In this document: piece after piece, positions 10,758 to 24,663 of the stretch
How the letters are laid out: each line of letters begins with the position of its first letter
Numbering within the stretch: the first letter of the stretch is position 1
DNA from: Rhabdornis inornatus
Lineage: Eukaryota; Chordata; Aves; Passeriformes; Rhabdornithidae
Length of the DNA stretch: 64,000 bases
Direction: 5' to 3'
Assembly (NCBI GenBank): GCA_013397075.1
Contig: VWZS01004784.1
Span: 321,263 to 385,262 of the forward strand
Program-made: the position numbers and the translations under genes
The notes under the pieces: model-generated
What the model was told of the DNA's origin: nothing
The model's input: only the letters and a program-made list of their open reading frames with translations
The model's database searches: none

Positions 10758-13700
10758 GTAATACAAAATGAGTTAGGGCTTGGTCTGCAATAGCCTTCCA
10801 TTTTAAGCAATTTCATATGGAATTGTATCATTCCACACCAGTAGAATGGGACACTTCACATTCTACATATGTGGATTTATATTTGCTTAAAATTGAAGTT
10901 TTTAAAACCAGCAAATCTTAGGGGATTAAGCAGGATTAGGCTTCCCTTTTGCTAGGTGCTATACAAGCATATAACAGCGACCTCTTTTTGCTGGAGTTTA
11001 CAATTTTGAACTTTGATCCCAGCAATTTTAGAAGTGCAGAGATAAGCATTAGTTTAAATACTTCCAATGCCACCATATTCAGGGAAACAACCATGGACTT
11101 AGATTCCCAGTAGTTATATAATCACAGACTAATTTTTGCTGTCACAAAAAACAGTTTCAGAGTCTCCTTCAGGGGATGAGGGTAGAAAAATTTCAAAACC
11201 TTGCCCATAATGTGACATTTGGAGTGAAAAACAAACTTCCAGCTGACCTGTGCTGATGGAGCTGATGAGTGGTAACTTTTTGACTTCTGTGTTGGGATGG
11301 TCAAGTCCCTACTTGCATGACCTTGGGGCCAGTTTGCATGTACTAAATCCCTCAATCTGTTTCAGGATGCTTCACCTCTTGCTTCATTACAGAGACAGCT
11401 TAAAAGTCACAGAAAAGTGCTGTCTTTGCTGTGAGAGGGAACAACAGGAGGAGAAGAATTTCTACAAACTGAGAGCTGGGTTTGCTGCTTTAAGTAGTTC
11501 AGTGGTAGGTGGCAAGGAACAGAGGAAAAGAAAGGGAAAAAATTGGTTCATATCTTTTTTAAGCTCTTTGACTGTAAAACAAACAATTGCAGAGCCTGAA
11601 TGAGGAAAAAAACACACATGAATTGTTAATATAGAAAAAACCCCACATTTCTTTCAAATCATGTGCATACCATGTAGTACTTTCCACTACAGCTTCAGGA
11701 TTAGCATCGATTACCATGCGACCAAGGCAGGACAATAAAGTCATGGGGGACTGTATCCCCAGGGTACTCAGAGCTGTGAGATTCAACTTCTGATCTTTGC
11801 CTTTCCCCTCAGTATTCTCTTTGGTTTTAAAGCTGTTTTCTTATTTTGATAATGAATTCAGCAACAGGAAAGTGTGACACAGAGGAACCACTGGCTCTGC
11901 ACCCTTGGAGCAGTGGGTGCTCCCTCCAGGGCTGCTGAGAGTTCATACCTGGCACCTGGGATCACCAGCTTGCTTGACTGAAAAGAGGAGCTTTTCTGGG
12001 CTGGGGTGCACTGAGTCCTACTCTTCCATGGGGACTTTTCTGGGAATAAAATGAATGCAAGGCACTACTTTTATGGGTACAACGCTGTCACTTTTCATGG
12101 GAAGAAAAGCACAAAAGTGATTTTAAAAAGGACAAAAATGATAAAAGTTTAATTTGAGGGAGAAAAGAGAAAGAAACCCTTTTAGCTACAGGAGGTTACA
12201 TTGTAGTGGGTTGGGGACTACCTCAGTCAACTGTCAGGAAGAGTTTCTGGGTTTGGATATTAGTGGAAAGAGAAGGTTATCTATGGAACACCAGGTCTTT
12301 AATTCCTAACACGCCCCCTTGCCTTTCCCCTTTGCTCTTTCCCCAACAGCACACTGCAAGATGCTCTTCTCCCACCTCTATCTCACAGTGCTAATCCCTG
12401 CCTGCCTTCAACACCCTTAACTCAAAGCAATCACAACCTTTGGAGACTGCATTCTCGGGAAGAACAGACGGGAAACTCGGGGACGACAGTCTCCCAGAGT
12501 CCCCTGTCAAGGTCTGTGCAAAGTCCTTGTAGCTCCTTCTTTAAATAGATGCTGGCAAATTACAGCAGTGTCATTTGGTCTTCTGCTTAAAGCTGCGTTC
12601 ACCGTTTCTTACTGTCAGCTCTATTTTCCCAGGGTTTGTCAGTTGTCAGATATCTGCCAAAGGGAGCAGATGAAATCTCAGCCCTCAGGGGAGACGTTGC
12701 TTCCTCACTTCCCTTGAAATCCTTTCCCCCACTCAATTCTCTTTTTGGCCACTCTTTATTTATAAATCAAATTCAACTGAAATTGGGTTTGAGGAATTGG
12801 CCTTTTCCTTTGCTCTGGTTATGAATAAAGCAGAGCACGGGCCTTTTGGTTTTAGATGCCTCTCGTTTTTTTCTGTCACATAAGAAACGACTCCAAACTG
12901 GATTTAAAAGGAAAGGTCACTGATAAATCAGTGCTGGGTAAGGGGCAGTAGTTATGGCTCTATTGATAAATGGCAATACACCAGCAGGCTGGCAAACACA
13001 TGGTTAAAACACATCAGCTTGCTTAAGCATCATTATTATTTCATAAGATGCTCTGGTTATTGAGACTGAGGTAATTAATAGGCCAAGCAGAGCCTGCAGA
13101 GTCAAGCCTGATGGATGGAACATGCAGGATACATCTGAAAGCTTCTTCAGCCCCTAAATCCCTCTCAGGATTAGGGCAATTCCAAGCAGTAACTTTTCGA
13201 TCTAGAATTTCTATAAATACTGGTTAATAAGATCTTCTGTTCCCCTGGAGGAGAGATTTTGAATCTTTAAATAAATTAAAAGAAGGATATTTAATATCTC
13301 AAACTATTCTTAAGCATCAAAATTCATAAGTGCCAGAAAATGAAGTATTATTAATTTAGATTAATTTGGATTGGTTTAGCTTATATTCACAGTTTTTTTA
13401 AAAACTGTAGAATCTATATTATTTTCTTTGGAATCTGATACTCTGTTTTCTGAGATTAGAGCAAAATATATTCTTGTAAATGAAGAGACAGCAAATATTG
13501 AGGACAAAGGTTATGACACAGTGGTGAGAGAGTTAGAGTTAACTTGGAAATGCCCTGAAGTATAGTCACTATTTTGACATAAGTCTCTGTAAGATGGAAA
13601 ATATGGAGGCAAGGTTAGCATTCCTGTGGAGAATGAGCATGTAGAAAATGGAAATCATTACATCTGAGGTGGTAGCAAGAATTCAGAACTCAATATGATT

Positions 13701-14079
13701 GAGCTTTGGGACATCTGGCATTCTCTCTTGGAGAAAAGAGGTTTTGGCACAGGAAATGCACTCCTGTAAAGGAAGAGAGGGTTCCAGTGCCAAGCAGGCA
13801 GCTACTGACACACACGGTGCCCAAAAGAGGGTGGGAAGGAGAGGGAAGTGAGCAGGCAGCAGGGACTTGTTCTAACCTTGAGGATGTGGAAAACATTAGG
13901 GCAAATCTGAAGGAAAGAATAATTAAAAGATGTGGAGATAAATGTGAAAATATTACAAAAAGGTAACAGGGTTTACTAGAGGTGAACGTTGCACAGTAGT
14001 GGGATCTCTCTACCCAGCCTACTTTGGTTCTAAACCAGAGAAATTCAGTCGAACTAAACTACCTAAACTGCAGGAAAAT
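10758..14079. other. Unique non-coding sequence
   Basis: No gene is recognised; the largest open frame is 117 codons (11250-11603, plus). A short near-perfect palindrome lies at 13389-13408 (ACAGTTTTT, two bases, AAAAACTGT). The part from about 13500 to 14080 may be a further extension of the CR1 remnant that follows, but the match is too faint to claim. Confidence 0.55.
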
Positions 14080-14420
14080 GCTGGGTTCAAGGCTGTGTGG
14101 GACAAGAGGAGGTAAGCCAGAGAGGATGAATAGGTGAATTACAGGTGGATAAAGTAACTGATGAGACAAATCATGCTGGAAGAGGAGCTAATTGAGTTGG
14201 AAGGAAGGTTTCTAAAGGATCATTCTGGGGACTGAACACATTTGATATTTTGTATAATGACCTTGGCATGAAGAGTGGATCTTTGCTGGTGAAACACAGA
14301 TGAAAAGCTTTGCCAGTGTGGAGGAAGCCTGAATTGGTACTTAGGAACAATCAGACTAGAATAATATAATGGGATGAAATGTAATTGCCCAGATTGCCAG
14401 GGCATGTGTACAGGGACTAA
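14080..14420 (+). repeat. Ancient CR1 LINE ORF2 remnant
   Basis: The blocks AGGTGGATAAAGTAACTG, GAGTTGGAAGGAAGG, TTCTGGGGACTGA, CATTTGATATTTTGTATAAT, GACCTTGGCATGAAGAGT, TACTTAGGAACAATCAG and ATGGGATGAAAT follow each other in the order of old sauropsid CR1 reverse-transcriptase sequence (aaaggtggataaggaa... / gttttgggaccaa / cttatttaat / atgacctagg / cttaggaaggaacaatcag). Many indels and stops destroy the frame. The element is on the plus strand; neither true end can be placed. Confidence 0.65.
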
Positions 14421-16665
14421 TGAAAGGTATTTCTTCTTTGGATGGACTCATTGGGGAGGACACCAGCTGGAAATGAGAGGGAAAGAGAAAGGCCTGGCTG
14501 CCTTAATTGCAGGATCTCTACAAGCCAGCAATGAGATGTGCCTATAAAAATGCAAATACAATCCTATCAGGCAAGATTTTCCCAAAACCTCTTCCAGTTT
14601 TTTTTTTTTGAGACAATTAGCAGACAACCCAATGAGGACCCTTATCTAGAGCATCCCAGGTGCTAAGGTGGAGAGAAGAACTCAAACAGATGAGGTCTGC
14701 ACAGGTGACCACAGGAAAACAGTCTGTTTCACAAGAGGAAAAGGAAGATTCCTGTGGTCACTTCAGAAAGTGAAAGATGTAAGATGTGACTCACTGCAGT
14801 TGTGATTTAAAAATATCCCACTCACATGAGCACTTCAAGTAATTTTCTATAAAAATAAAATCACCACAGTGAAAAGAACTGTCATATAACAGACATTGCC
14901 CAAATCAAGTGAACAGTGAGGTCTGTGTGTGTTAGACTAACACATAGCCAGTGCCCAGAACTGAACTGTGAGGAAAATGCTAATGAACATGGGGGGTATC
15001 TGCTGTCTTTCCTTCAGCTAACTCAATCACAGTGATGAGAAAAACCCCTGTTTCTGTTACAAATGCAGCAGAACAAAGTGTGTATATGGTGTGAGATCTG
15101 TGGGGGAGATGCTTGCTGGGATTCTGGATCTATCTCTTCTCTCAGGAGTCTGACTCTTGGAAAAATTTCAAAACAAGACAGCAAAAAGCTTACCAGAATC
15201 AATACATTCTTGGCCTCAGAGGACTGTGTTCAATCTCTGGTTAAATAGTATAAAAAGAAGTACGTCTGCTCCTTTTTTAAGGCACAAATCACAACCTAAC
15301 CACGATTCTGGAACTGCAGCAGATGCCACCACTTATCAGGGAAACCACATACAATTTTCAAGTCAGATCTAGAAAATCATAACTCCAAACCTGATCTAAT
15401 TCCTGGCTTGTTCCCGGGTCTCTTTATGAGGCAACCAGGTGTCCAGGCTCTCACCAGCCACTGCCAATGTGCCAGCAAACTCTGTCTCCTGGAAAGGTGA
15501 ATTGGAATAGGAGACAGATTTAATCTTCTCCAGGGACCTCCCATGGTATTTTGTGGGCCTTCCACAATTTTGTCCCACAGTAATTCCCAAACCAGTACAA
15601 AGCAAAAAGAAAATAAAGTTCTCCCGACCAAAATGGATAATTTGGTCCCAAAGAGTACCATGAGCAGTACCTTCCAGTACACAGGAATATGAAAAAAAAG
15701 ATTATGACTGCACTGTTATTAATGTGAATTATTTGGTAGAGATAGGAAGAGCTAATTGAGATGAATGTTCTGTTTAAACCAGAGGAAACTTCTTGCCACT
15801 GTCTGGTTTCACACTTAATGATGTATTTTGAATGTGCAAACCAAGTAGACTTTTAGGGTGTTGAGAATCTTTTTCCATGAAAAGAAACACCTAATCCTGT
15901 ACCCAAACGTTGCCATCACTGTCGAAATACTAATGTGTCTTTGTGTAGCCCCAGGGAAAACTCCTTATCTAGTTCCCTCAAGGACACTCAGCTATGGACT
16001 GTCAAATTTTTTTTGTTAAGCTTTCAAAGTGTATGAGAGAAAATTAATGAAAAAACATCGGAAGTTGTTTCCACTCAGAGCACATCTTCCACCTCCACTC
16101 CGTTCTTACTCACAGGATTTTATGCCTCCTGCAGAAATTGGTTTCAGGTCTATCTTGTACCTTGTATCTCATGCTGGGGTCCTGGTAAAGAGCAAAGTAT
16201 TGGAACCCAAGATTGCCTTTCAAGTAATTTAATCACTCCAAAGGACCCAAAGAGGGATCCATCAAACCCTTAGTCTCATCCTCTGCTGTTAGAAATCTGT
16301 CTCTTATTTTGCTTTCCCATCATTCTTATGCGTGAGTGCACTAGACTGCAAGGATTATTTTCTCTAATAACACATTTATTACTTTAAGTTAATTAATATT
16401 CTCCTCCTCTTTACTTTTACTGTTTGGTATTGCTTTTTAAACTAAGCACCTACCTTAGTCATTGTAGATCTATTTACGGTAGCAGAGGCAGAGACACAGC
16501 CAGCATTACTTTAGGTGCAATATTTTCAGTGCATCCCATTACAAGGATGTTTATGAAGTCCCCATTTAATACTTCAGCTCTACTACTGTCCTTTCTAGTC
16601 ACTTCACTTCCATTTTTTTCCACCCAGTCTTTCTCCTTGAAACACTTCTAGGTTTTGCAATGCTG
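14421..16665. other. Unique non-coding sequence
   Basis: No gene is recognised. A T12 run is at 14598-14609. Between 15377 and 15682 the minus strand has two overlapping open frames (101 and 69 codons) without recognisable domains. The rest is AT-rich unique sequence. Confidence 0.55.
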
Positions 16666-16667
16666 GA

Positions 16668-16705
<38 letters not shown>
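16666..16705. repeat. (TA)n microsatellite
   Basis: An alternating TA tract, interrupted near its start by TGTA and TACA units and pure from about 16683 to 16705. Confidence 0.95.
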
Positions 16706-19700
16706 AAAACCCATCCCAGTTACAAAAGTGAAATAGACCACTTAAATTCATTCTTCTTATTTCACATCTTCTTTTCCAGCTGCCTGAGAACTAGCACTGA
16801 AGATATATTCTTGACAGTTCTGGGTTTTGAACTTTTATCAGAAATGTGTTTTGTATCTGCTGCTATTTACTCCTGAAAGCTTTTTCAGTCTTTGTTGACA
16901 GAATAAAGGTATTTTCCAATATAATTTAGGAAGTACAGTACATGACAAATTACTTGTTGGACACCTAAACTGGATGTTTAGGTAAAGAGCTACAGAATAC
17001 AAAATCCTGGTGCTCCTGAGAGCAGAGATCTTCTGCACACTGCTGGATTGCATCATACTCATCTAACATGCTTTCATCTACTGTTTCAGTTCCTTTTAAA
17101 ATTAGCTTATAATGTAGTCTCCCACTCTATTCTTGGGTGTGGTTCTCAGGCATTTCCAGTCTTTGACTGATGTGTGCATGTTGGGATAATTTTACTGGTG
17201 TGGGAGATTTCCCTGAAGAATCTTGGGCAGACAGAAATAAAGGATATGGTGGAAATCAAAGAGGCACAATCCACAGGCACAGTTGCTTCCACCAGCTGCA
17301 GTGATGGAGTTCAGTCAGTATATCCCCACAATATACATTTGCTATGATTTTCCCTAGTATCAATCTAAAAAGTCCCAAACAGTGTGTCTGCCTCTAATTG
17401 AAATTCTACAGTAATTTCCTTTGCAAGGTTGATAGACAGGGTGAAAAACTGATCAGTCCTCTTTTTAAGTCCCAGAACTAAAGAATAATGGTTCATTTGA
17501 TTAAATTAATGACTTGCAGGTTTCAAAGAATTAAAAAGTACTCAAGCTGTGAAATTCACTTCCCTAAGAGAGTCACTGAGTCAAATGCTGTTAGTAGGTT
17601 TTAGAAGGGATGGAGATAGTGTTACTCCCATTAGAAACACACTGGTAAGGTTTACTTGGCAAGAATTATCAAATCAATTTTTTAAAATTGTGAAATTCTC
17701 TTCTGCTGAGAGCCTATTTATTTTCCCCTCACCTCTCACCTTCTATGTAATTTACTGTGAGATTTGCTGGTCAAAACCTTTTGCTTTTTACAAAATAGAC
17801 TTTGCATAGGTCTCACTGATGTGGCTCTCACTTGTGCCCTGATCCAGCCACTTCAAGCAGAGCAGACATGTGGCCATGATACCATGGCAGCAACCCTTGG
17901 ATTGTTTAAACATCTGGTAAGGGCTGGGCTGCTCTCCTAGATAACTCCAGCAGCAAATCAGTGTCCTGGTAGCACAGGCAATAATGGCAGCTCCTGTCAC
18001 CTAGTTTTGTGTTCACCCTCCAGATACTGAAAGCTGTCCTAGTGAGACAAGGTGGGCACCCTACATGTTTTTCTGTTCCAAATGCTCCTTATGGACAGGT
18101 TATACTATTTGTTTCTTCCCATGACTACTTAGGGACATTATGACTGTTCTCCCCAACTTCAGCATCAGCTGTCCTCCCGAGAATCAGGGCAAGAGCCAAT
18201 CCTAGTCAGGAAGCTGTTCTGACACCTTGCACATTCTTACCTTTGTGCCAGCTCTCCACTCCAGTGGACATTTTGTGTTGACTCAGCCCCACTGCAGAGG
18301 ACATCTTCTTGGCAGGATCTCCCCAGCCCCTCTGGAGCAAATTTGCACGAGGTGGAAAGGCATCCACAACCCATGGAGCTGTGGCCCCATTTTGTCCTGA
18401 CCATATCCCAGCCAGCAAATAACCTCCTGTCCCATAGAAATGTCTTGCAACTTGGATGAAAAACTATGAAATTATCTCACCTTAAACCATTTCAATACTA
18501 AATCTGTGTCATCCTCCTCTGTTCATCCTTTGAGATTTGACTTTTTCTTATATAACAGATAGGGTTTTTTGATATATGGCCTTCAGATTAACTCAAAGGC
18601 AAAATAAATAATCTTTAGGCCAGAGTGAAAATAGGCATCTGCTTCATTGCAGCAAATGCATTCAGCGAGCTCTATAGAAATATCCCATGGAGATGTTTGA
18701 AATGACAGGGAAATCAGCTCTATGAATCAATATGTTTGGTGAAAAAAAAAAGGCTCAGTCACATCTTGTTGGGCATAATGGAAATTGATTGTCAGTTATC
18801 TATTAGCGATAATTTCTGTTTGATGACTTGCCATATGTTATCAAGCTTGAAATCAGAAGGGAGCAGATTAAATGAATAGATTCTGTCATGAAAAAGCACA
18901 AGGCACCAGCAGCACAGCAGAGGATATGTAACATGCACAGCATCTTTGTAAGAGAAATGAATTCTTTAATCTACCTTAATTTTAAATATTCAGGGTCTGG
19001 GTAGACTGGCAGATTTACAGATTAGGGATTTGAAGGGACACTTTCACTCAAATCTTTTACTTGCTGCCTTTCAGTGACAGACAATCAGTGAAATGTCTAT
19101 AGACCTTTCAAACCATCTTTCCTTTAAGATTCAATAGGACTTTACACCTACTGAGGCAAACCCATTAAAGGAGACTTTGTGATACAGTCCAGAGCTCTGC
19201 CTAAGTGCTGCAAACTACACTGAGCTCAGTTCTATTTGTGGAAATGTCACTTGGGGAGGAGGGTCATCTGTAAAGCAGTTCCCCCTGCCAATTATAATTA
19301 CAGTGAGTTGAAGAACAGACCCTGAAACTCAGTATAAGAAGTTATGAACCTCCAGTCAAGTAAAAAACTGATATTCTGTTGAAGCCTCATTAATCCAATG
19401 TACCAATCTGGGCATGGAGCATGAATTCAGTAGTGTGAAAGCTGCCTTATTTCATCTTCAGGAGCTACCTCTGATAGTGTTAAAATTTTGCTTCATTCTT
19501 CAGAGAAAAATACTGTCATGATTGCACAAAAGAAGCTGTGCAATACTTGTGAGCAAACACATCTTAAGGGAGCTCATTTCATTGAGTGCTAACAGAAGTT
19601 TTAATGCTATTTGGGAAGATCCAAGTACCTGCATTACTCAGCCACCTGATGCTTTCTTATGGTAGGAAGGAGACTGAAGATGCTGAGAGAAATATATCTC

Positions 19701-20222
19701 TTAACTGAGTCTCCCCCTCTGATCATCCTTACTGTGGCTTTATAATAATGCTGTGTATGACACCTGAGCTTTGTCATGTAGAGGACCTTGTGAACACGAA
19801 GAGTAAAACACTAGTTCCTTGCCATGTAGGATTATGTGAAGGTCTCTTCATTTATCACACAGTGCCTCACCTTTCTAGACTCTTAAATTTTCCTCTTTGA
19901 TTTTCTGTGAATCATTCTTCTAGAATCACTTATTTCCTGCAAATTATTAAAATTTAGCCCTGAATGGTTTCAGATTCAAATTTAAACATGAGAGCCATAG
20001 GGTTTTAGAGAAAGCTCTCCCTGCCCCCTTATTTTCCAGTCCCTCTCTGGTGTGTCTTGGAGGGCTCTCTTCACCACTTCTCTGCTGACTCACCTGGCTT
20101 GACAGAAGCAGAAGCTCTAAGGTGAAGGCTTCTGTTTTACCTCTGAGACAAAAAAAATAATACAACACTTTCCACTGTAATTTGAAAACATAAGCCAAAA
20201 AGGAAATGCTTCCATAATTTAT
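16706..20222. other. Unique non-coding sequence; possible conserved element
   Basis: No gene is seen; open frames are at most 107 codons. The stretch at about 18600-18900 is AT-rich but of high complexity, without repeat similarity, and contains homeobox-like and SOX-like short motifs, so it could be a conserved non-coding element. That is inference only. Confidence 0.5.
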
Positions 20223-20242
20223 TAAAAAAAAAAAAAAAAAAA
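20223..20242. repeat. Poly(A) tract
   Basis: About 20 consecutive A on the plus strand after AATTTATT. No retrocopy or SINE body is recognisable upstream, so this is probably a simple homopolymer. Confidence 0.9.
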
Positions 20243-23200
20243 GCACATTTGTCCAATGCTGTATTCCCAAATTTAATAAAATAGGTTGTTAAGTACAGCT
20301 ATAATCTCTGGAATGACTATTGATTTACAAGCGATTTGTCCCTGGTGGAAGGAGGACTGAAAGAGCTTGACAGTTTCCACTGAGCAGGGAGCTATGCAGG
20401 AAAAATTAAGATGAACATGTGGGTGCTTTTCCTTTTTGCATTATTTGGGGCCTGATGCTGCAATACAGTTTAGATATCCACGTGGTTCTGCCTGTCTGTG
20501 GCTGAAAGGCAGTGATTAGCACAGTGTACAAGAAAAATAACTTCACTTAATCAGCACTACACCTTTTTGGAGACAACAATTTGCGAATTTTTAAAAAAGA
20601 GTTTAATTATATCTTGGCAAGGGGAGAGGAGTTTTTTAATCACTTAACACCAAATAGCTAATGACCAATAAATGGATGCCTAATGCTGCCTTCTGCCTTG
20701 AAGAATCTCTGCAAAACTTCTGCTTATTCACTGCCAAAGGAAAGGTGTTATTTTAGATCAAGAAAAATGTCACATTTTTGGTATAAATGGGTGTGAATAA
20801 ATGTTGGGCCAGAATTAGAGCCAAGCCAGTATCCAGCAGAGCAATTTGCTTCTGGAAAAGCTTTCTGAGCAACACAAAGCATCCTTCCCAGCAGCCTGTT
20901 CCAAGAAACTCATTTTACACCAGTAGGAATGCAGACACACCTGTGTGGAGGTAGGCAGCAAACCAGCTGTAATTGTGTTTGTGAAACAGTCATCTCTGTG
21001 CATGAAGTGCTTTGTGGCTCCAGCAGGAGTTCTCAGAGGTAGCCACCCTGGTAGAGCTTTCAAGATTTAAATAGTTTTGGGTGAACTGCTTCCCACTCCT
21101 GTTCATTTACAGGCTGGAGTTGCCAACAGAAGGATTAGAAAATCCCGTATGAGATTATTCTCCGGAGACTGGCAATCCAATTTTGCATACTACAGAACCC
21201 TAGATAAGACTCCAGGCTTCTGGATGCTTTTTCTGCATAAGCCCTTTGACATTTATCAGGCTCACACCTTCACGAGGTACTAAACGTGAGAGAAAACTGA
21301 TAGACTAAATCTTTGTGGTGTTTGATGATCTTCTAATCTATTCCCAGTTGTTTAAAGACTTTGAAACTGAGGGGAGAGAAAATACGGCAGTGAAATAAAG
21401 AAAGAAAAGCTTGTTTAAGTCTAGTTACTGGGTAATTCAGGCTAAACACATCAGATGACCTGCAGAACCAAAGAGCTGTAATATCTTCACCGTGGGTTTT
21501 AAGGACTGCATCTCATTGCTGCTGCTGGTGAGTCTGCTGTCAGCTCAGCTTTCCTGAAGGTGGGTGCAGTGGATGTAAACTCAGGATGGGAGCAAACTCA
21601 GCACACTGCACAACGGTGGGAGGCGAGGGGGCTGTCACTGAGACAAATGCAGTTCTGAAAGTAACTCAGATCTCAAAAAACCCTGGAAAAACTCATTAAT
21701 TGCCCTAGATTCAGAAGGGACTTTCAAAAAATAATGAAGTCTGCACTTTGAGGCAACTGTGCTAATAGGAAGAAAAATAGTCTGATGGCAGCTTTTTGTG
21801 CAGCTGGATTATTTGCTCCTCTGGGCTCACATCTGCACCTGCAAACCATCAGCAATCTCCCTGCCTTTGCTTTGCCTCTCTGCATGTCCCCAGATGAAGC
21901 CATGATCCCATCCAGACCCCTTGGGAGTGAAGGATAACCTCTTCTTCCGTTTGTACAGGATGCTGGCTCAAAAAGCCAAGTGCTTCCTTTACCCTTTAAT
22001 ACTGCATTTAGAAGTAAAAGATTTTTAATACTCTCATGCTTTCTCTGGATTTTTTAATATTTGCCTTTACAAAACGGAGGGGACTGTCTATGGAGCATGC
22101 TGCTGTGTGCACAGCTTCAGTTGAGGCTCTGACAAGGCAGCTCTGTGGAAAACCCTTGGAACACAAGGGCTGTCAGGTCTGCCCTGGTGGGAACAGTACT
22201 CTGAGCCCCTGGGGCTATTTGGGGATAATCCAGGTGTTACATGCAGTAAGATTTTGTTGTGCCTCAAGTTTTGCTAATGTTTCAATTAATAAAACCCAAA
22301 TCCTTTCCTACTGAGTAAACAGTAAACTCTGTATTGATAGAAAGCAACAGACCACAGGCTGAGCTGTATGCCTTGCTCTGCATAGAGGCCCTTTTTATGT
22401 GGCCTATAAAGAATAAAACAGCAAGCAGATCTCACCTCAGTAACCAAATTGACTGAGTCTGTAGTAATAGACACTAAAGCTGGACCTCACAGTCACTCCT
22501 GTGCAAAACACCATTGTTGGATGTGAGCTCTCCTGAATTCTGTGGGAAAACAGCCAGCCAGGACCCAAGGGTGTCCAGGAAGAATGGACCAGAGCATCAG
22601 AGCCCCAGCACCCTGCACTGCACCTGCCCACTGCATCCCTGACTCTCCCACCCACCAGCAGTGCTGTGCTAGTGCTACACAAGAAATAGGACCAAATTTC
22701 ATATTTTAAATTCCACACAGGATAACTGTTTGACAGAAAGATGTCATAGTAGATATCTTAAAGTTGTATTAAAAGCAGAGTAATTCATCTCCCTATGAAG
22801 ACTTAAAGGGTTAGCATTCAATATCTTCCTTTAATCCTCTAGATACTCTCAATGCAAGGTACTGGATTTGGAGGGAAATTGTTTTGGGGATCAAAACAGG
22901 TAGGCAGAAATTATGTTAGTAATGTTTTGTCAGTACTTTAATCAGAGAAAATATTTTTCCACAATATAAAAGGTCTCAGTACTGTGCCACTAGGAAGTTT
23001 AATTACTAGATGACTTTAAAACATGGTAATTTAGTCCCAATTAGTGTTATAATAATTTATTTATAAAATTCCACTATGAGTAGTTACGTTCCACAATCCA
23101 TTTATTCTTGTAAGATGTGTGCCCCATTAGACAGTGAAGTAGAAGGTCATTAACCTGCATTTCTAGTTCAGATTATGTTATTAGATTGAATTTAGTTTCC

Positions 23201-24589
23201 TCACTGGTGGGTGTTGACATTTTAGAGTGCTTTCAGGATAATTTATCTATTGTCATTCTGTTCTTTTCAGCCATTCAGAAACATTGTGGATCTAAAATAA
23301 TGCAGTCCTGATGAAGACAGATTTCTTGATTAAATTTCAGCTGTGGCTTGTCTTTGTGCTTCTGATATTTTTCATGTTTGTTCTATGAAAGTGAGTTTAT
23401 GGCACCACTGATGCAAAACATTAAAAAAATTATGAGTCATGTCCCATCAAAATCAGCAGATATAACTTAAACTGATGAGTTTTAAATATAATCAATTCTG
23501 GCTCTTTTGTTCTGATGTTTTCTGTATTTGGAGATTTCAGGATTCCCTTCAAGGTAACCGTTCTTCCACAGCATCTTTTTCTGTGGGTTTCTTCTCTCCA
23601 CATCCACCTCTTATCCATCCCTTGAATAAGCAGACGGAGAGGGCTGTCCCATGACCCCAAGAATGAAGTGTGACCCAAGCACAAGCTTGGGCAAGTGAGA
23701 CCTGGAAAGGGAAAACTCCAGGTTTACAGGAGCCACTACAAACAATGAATGATACCAAGTGAGGTTGTGCCTCCCTTGGTGCTGGCAAACCCGTGGACCT
23801 TGCACAGGGCAGGAGCTGCCTAAGACTCTCACACCTGTAAAGAGGCACTTCAAGGGACAGGATGGTCCAAAATTGTGTCCTCTCTTTTCCCTTCACAGTT
23901 GGGTTGGCTACATTATGGCCTCAGAAGAGGATGCAGCATTCCTGGTCTATAGCAAATGCCATGTCTCTGGTGTCCACAGTCCCTCAGGGCTTCAAAGAGC
24001 AGGTGATGTAAAAATGGGAAGTCCACATTGGTTAAAAGCAAACTGAAGAAAGGGACAGTGGAGGGGAAGGTTTTAAATATGTGTTGCTCCATTTGGGCTT
24101 GTTGAGTAAACATGCATTATTCAATTCCCAAACAAAACACAGGAAAAGCATCCAGACAAAGGAGAAGACCCTACTGTTGAGAGTTTGCAAAATCTCATTT
24201 CTTCCCATTGCTTTGCTCTGGCAGAATTTGCAGAGGCCTGTCTGCTCACAGTGAGGATTTTTCCCCAGCTACAAATCCTACCTAAGCTTTCAAACTCTTC
24301 CTTTTCCAAGAAAATCTTTAGAAAAACCATTTCAATTTCTTTTTAATAAATGGTCTTCTCCCAAATTGTCTCTGCTACAAGAGCAATTCTGGGAAAACAG
24401 ATGACTCTGCACAATCTTAAGAATCCCAGCCTCTCACATGGCATGTGCAGATACCATACAATGATGCTAAAAGGGATTTTGCAAATTGCTGAAAGGCAGA
24501 ACAAGCAGCCACCTGGTTTGCAAGGAAAGCCTTGTCTCTGACAAGATTAAAAGAAGGTCTTCCTGTCTTGGTCAGAATATTATTTTTTC
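20243..24589. other. Unique non-coding sequence
   Basis: No gene or repeat family is recognised. The largest frames are 115 codons (23549-23896, minus) and 95 codons (23759-24046, plus), lying on opposite strands of the same GC-richer patch, which argues against both. Confidence 0.55.
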
Positions 24590-24663
24590 ATAGTTGTTTT
24601 TTTGTTGTTGTCTTTATTTTTAGTTGGTTTTTTTTTAGCCTTGCCCCCTCCAAAAAAAAAAAA
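24590..24663. repeat. T-rich low-complexity tract with A12 run
   Basis: T-rich sequence with GTTGTT units, followed by C-rich bases and an A12 run at about 24652-24663. It has no internal order beyond this. Confidence 0.8.
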
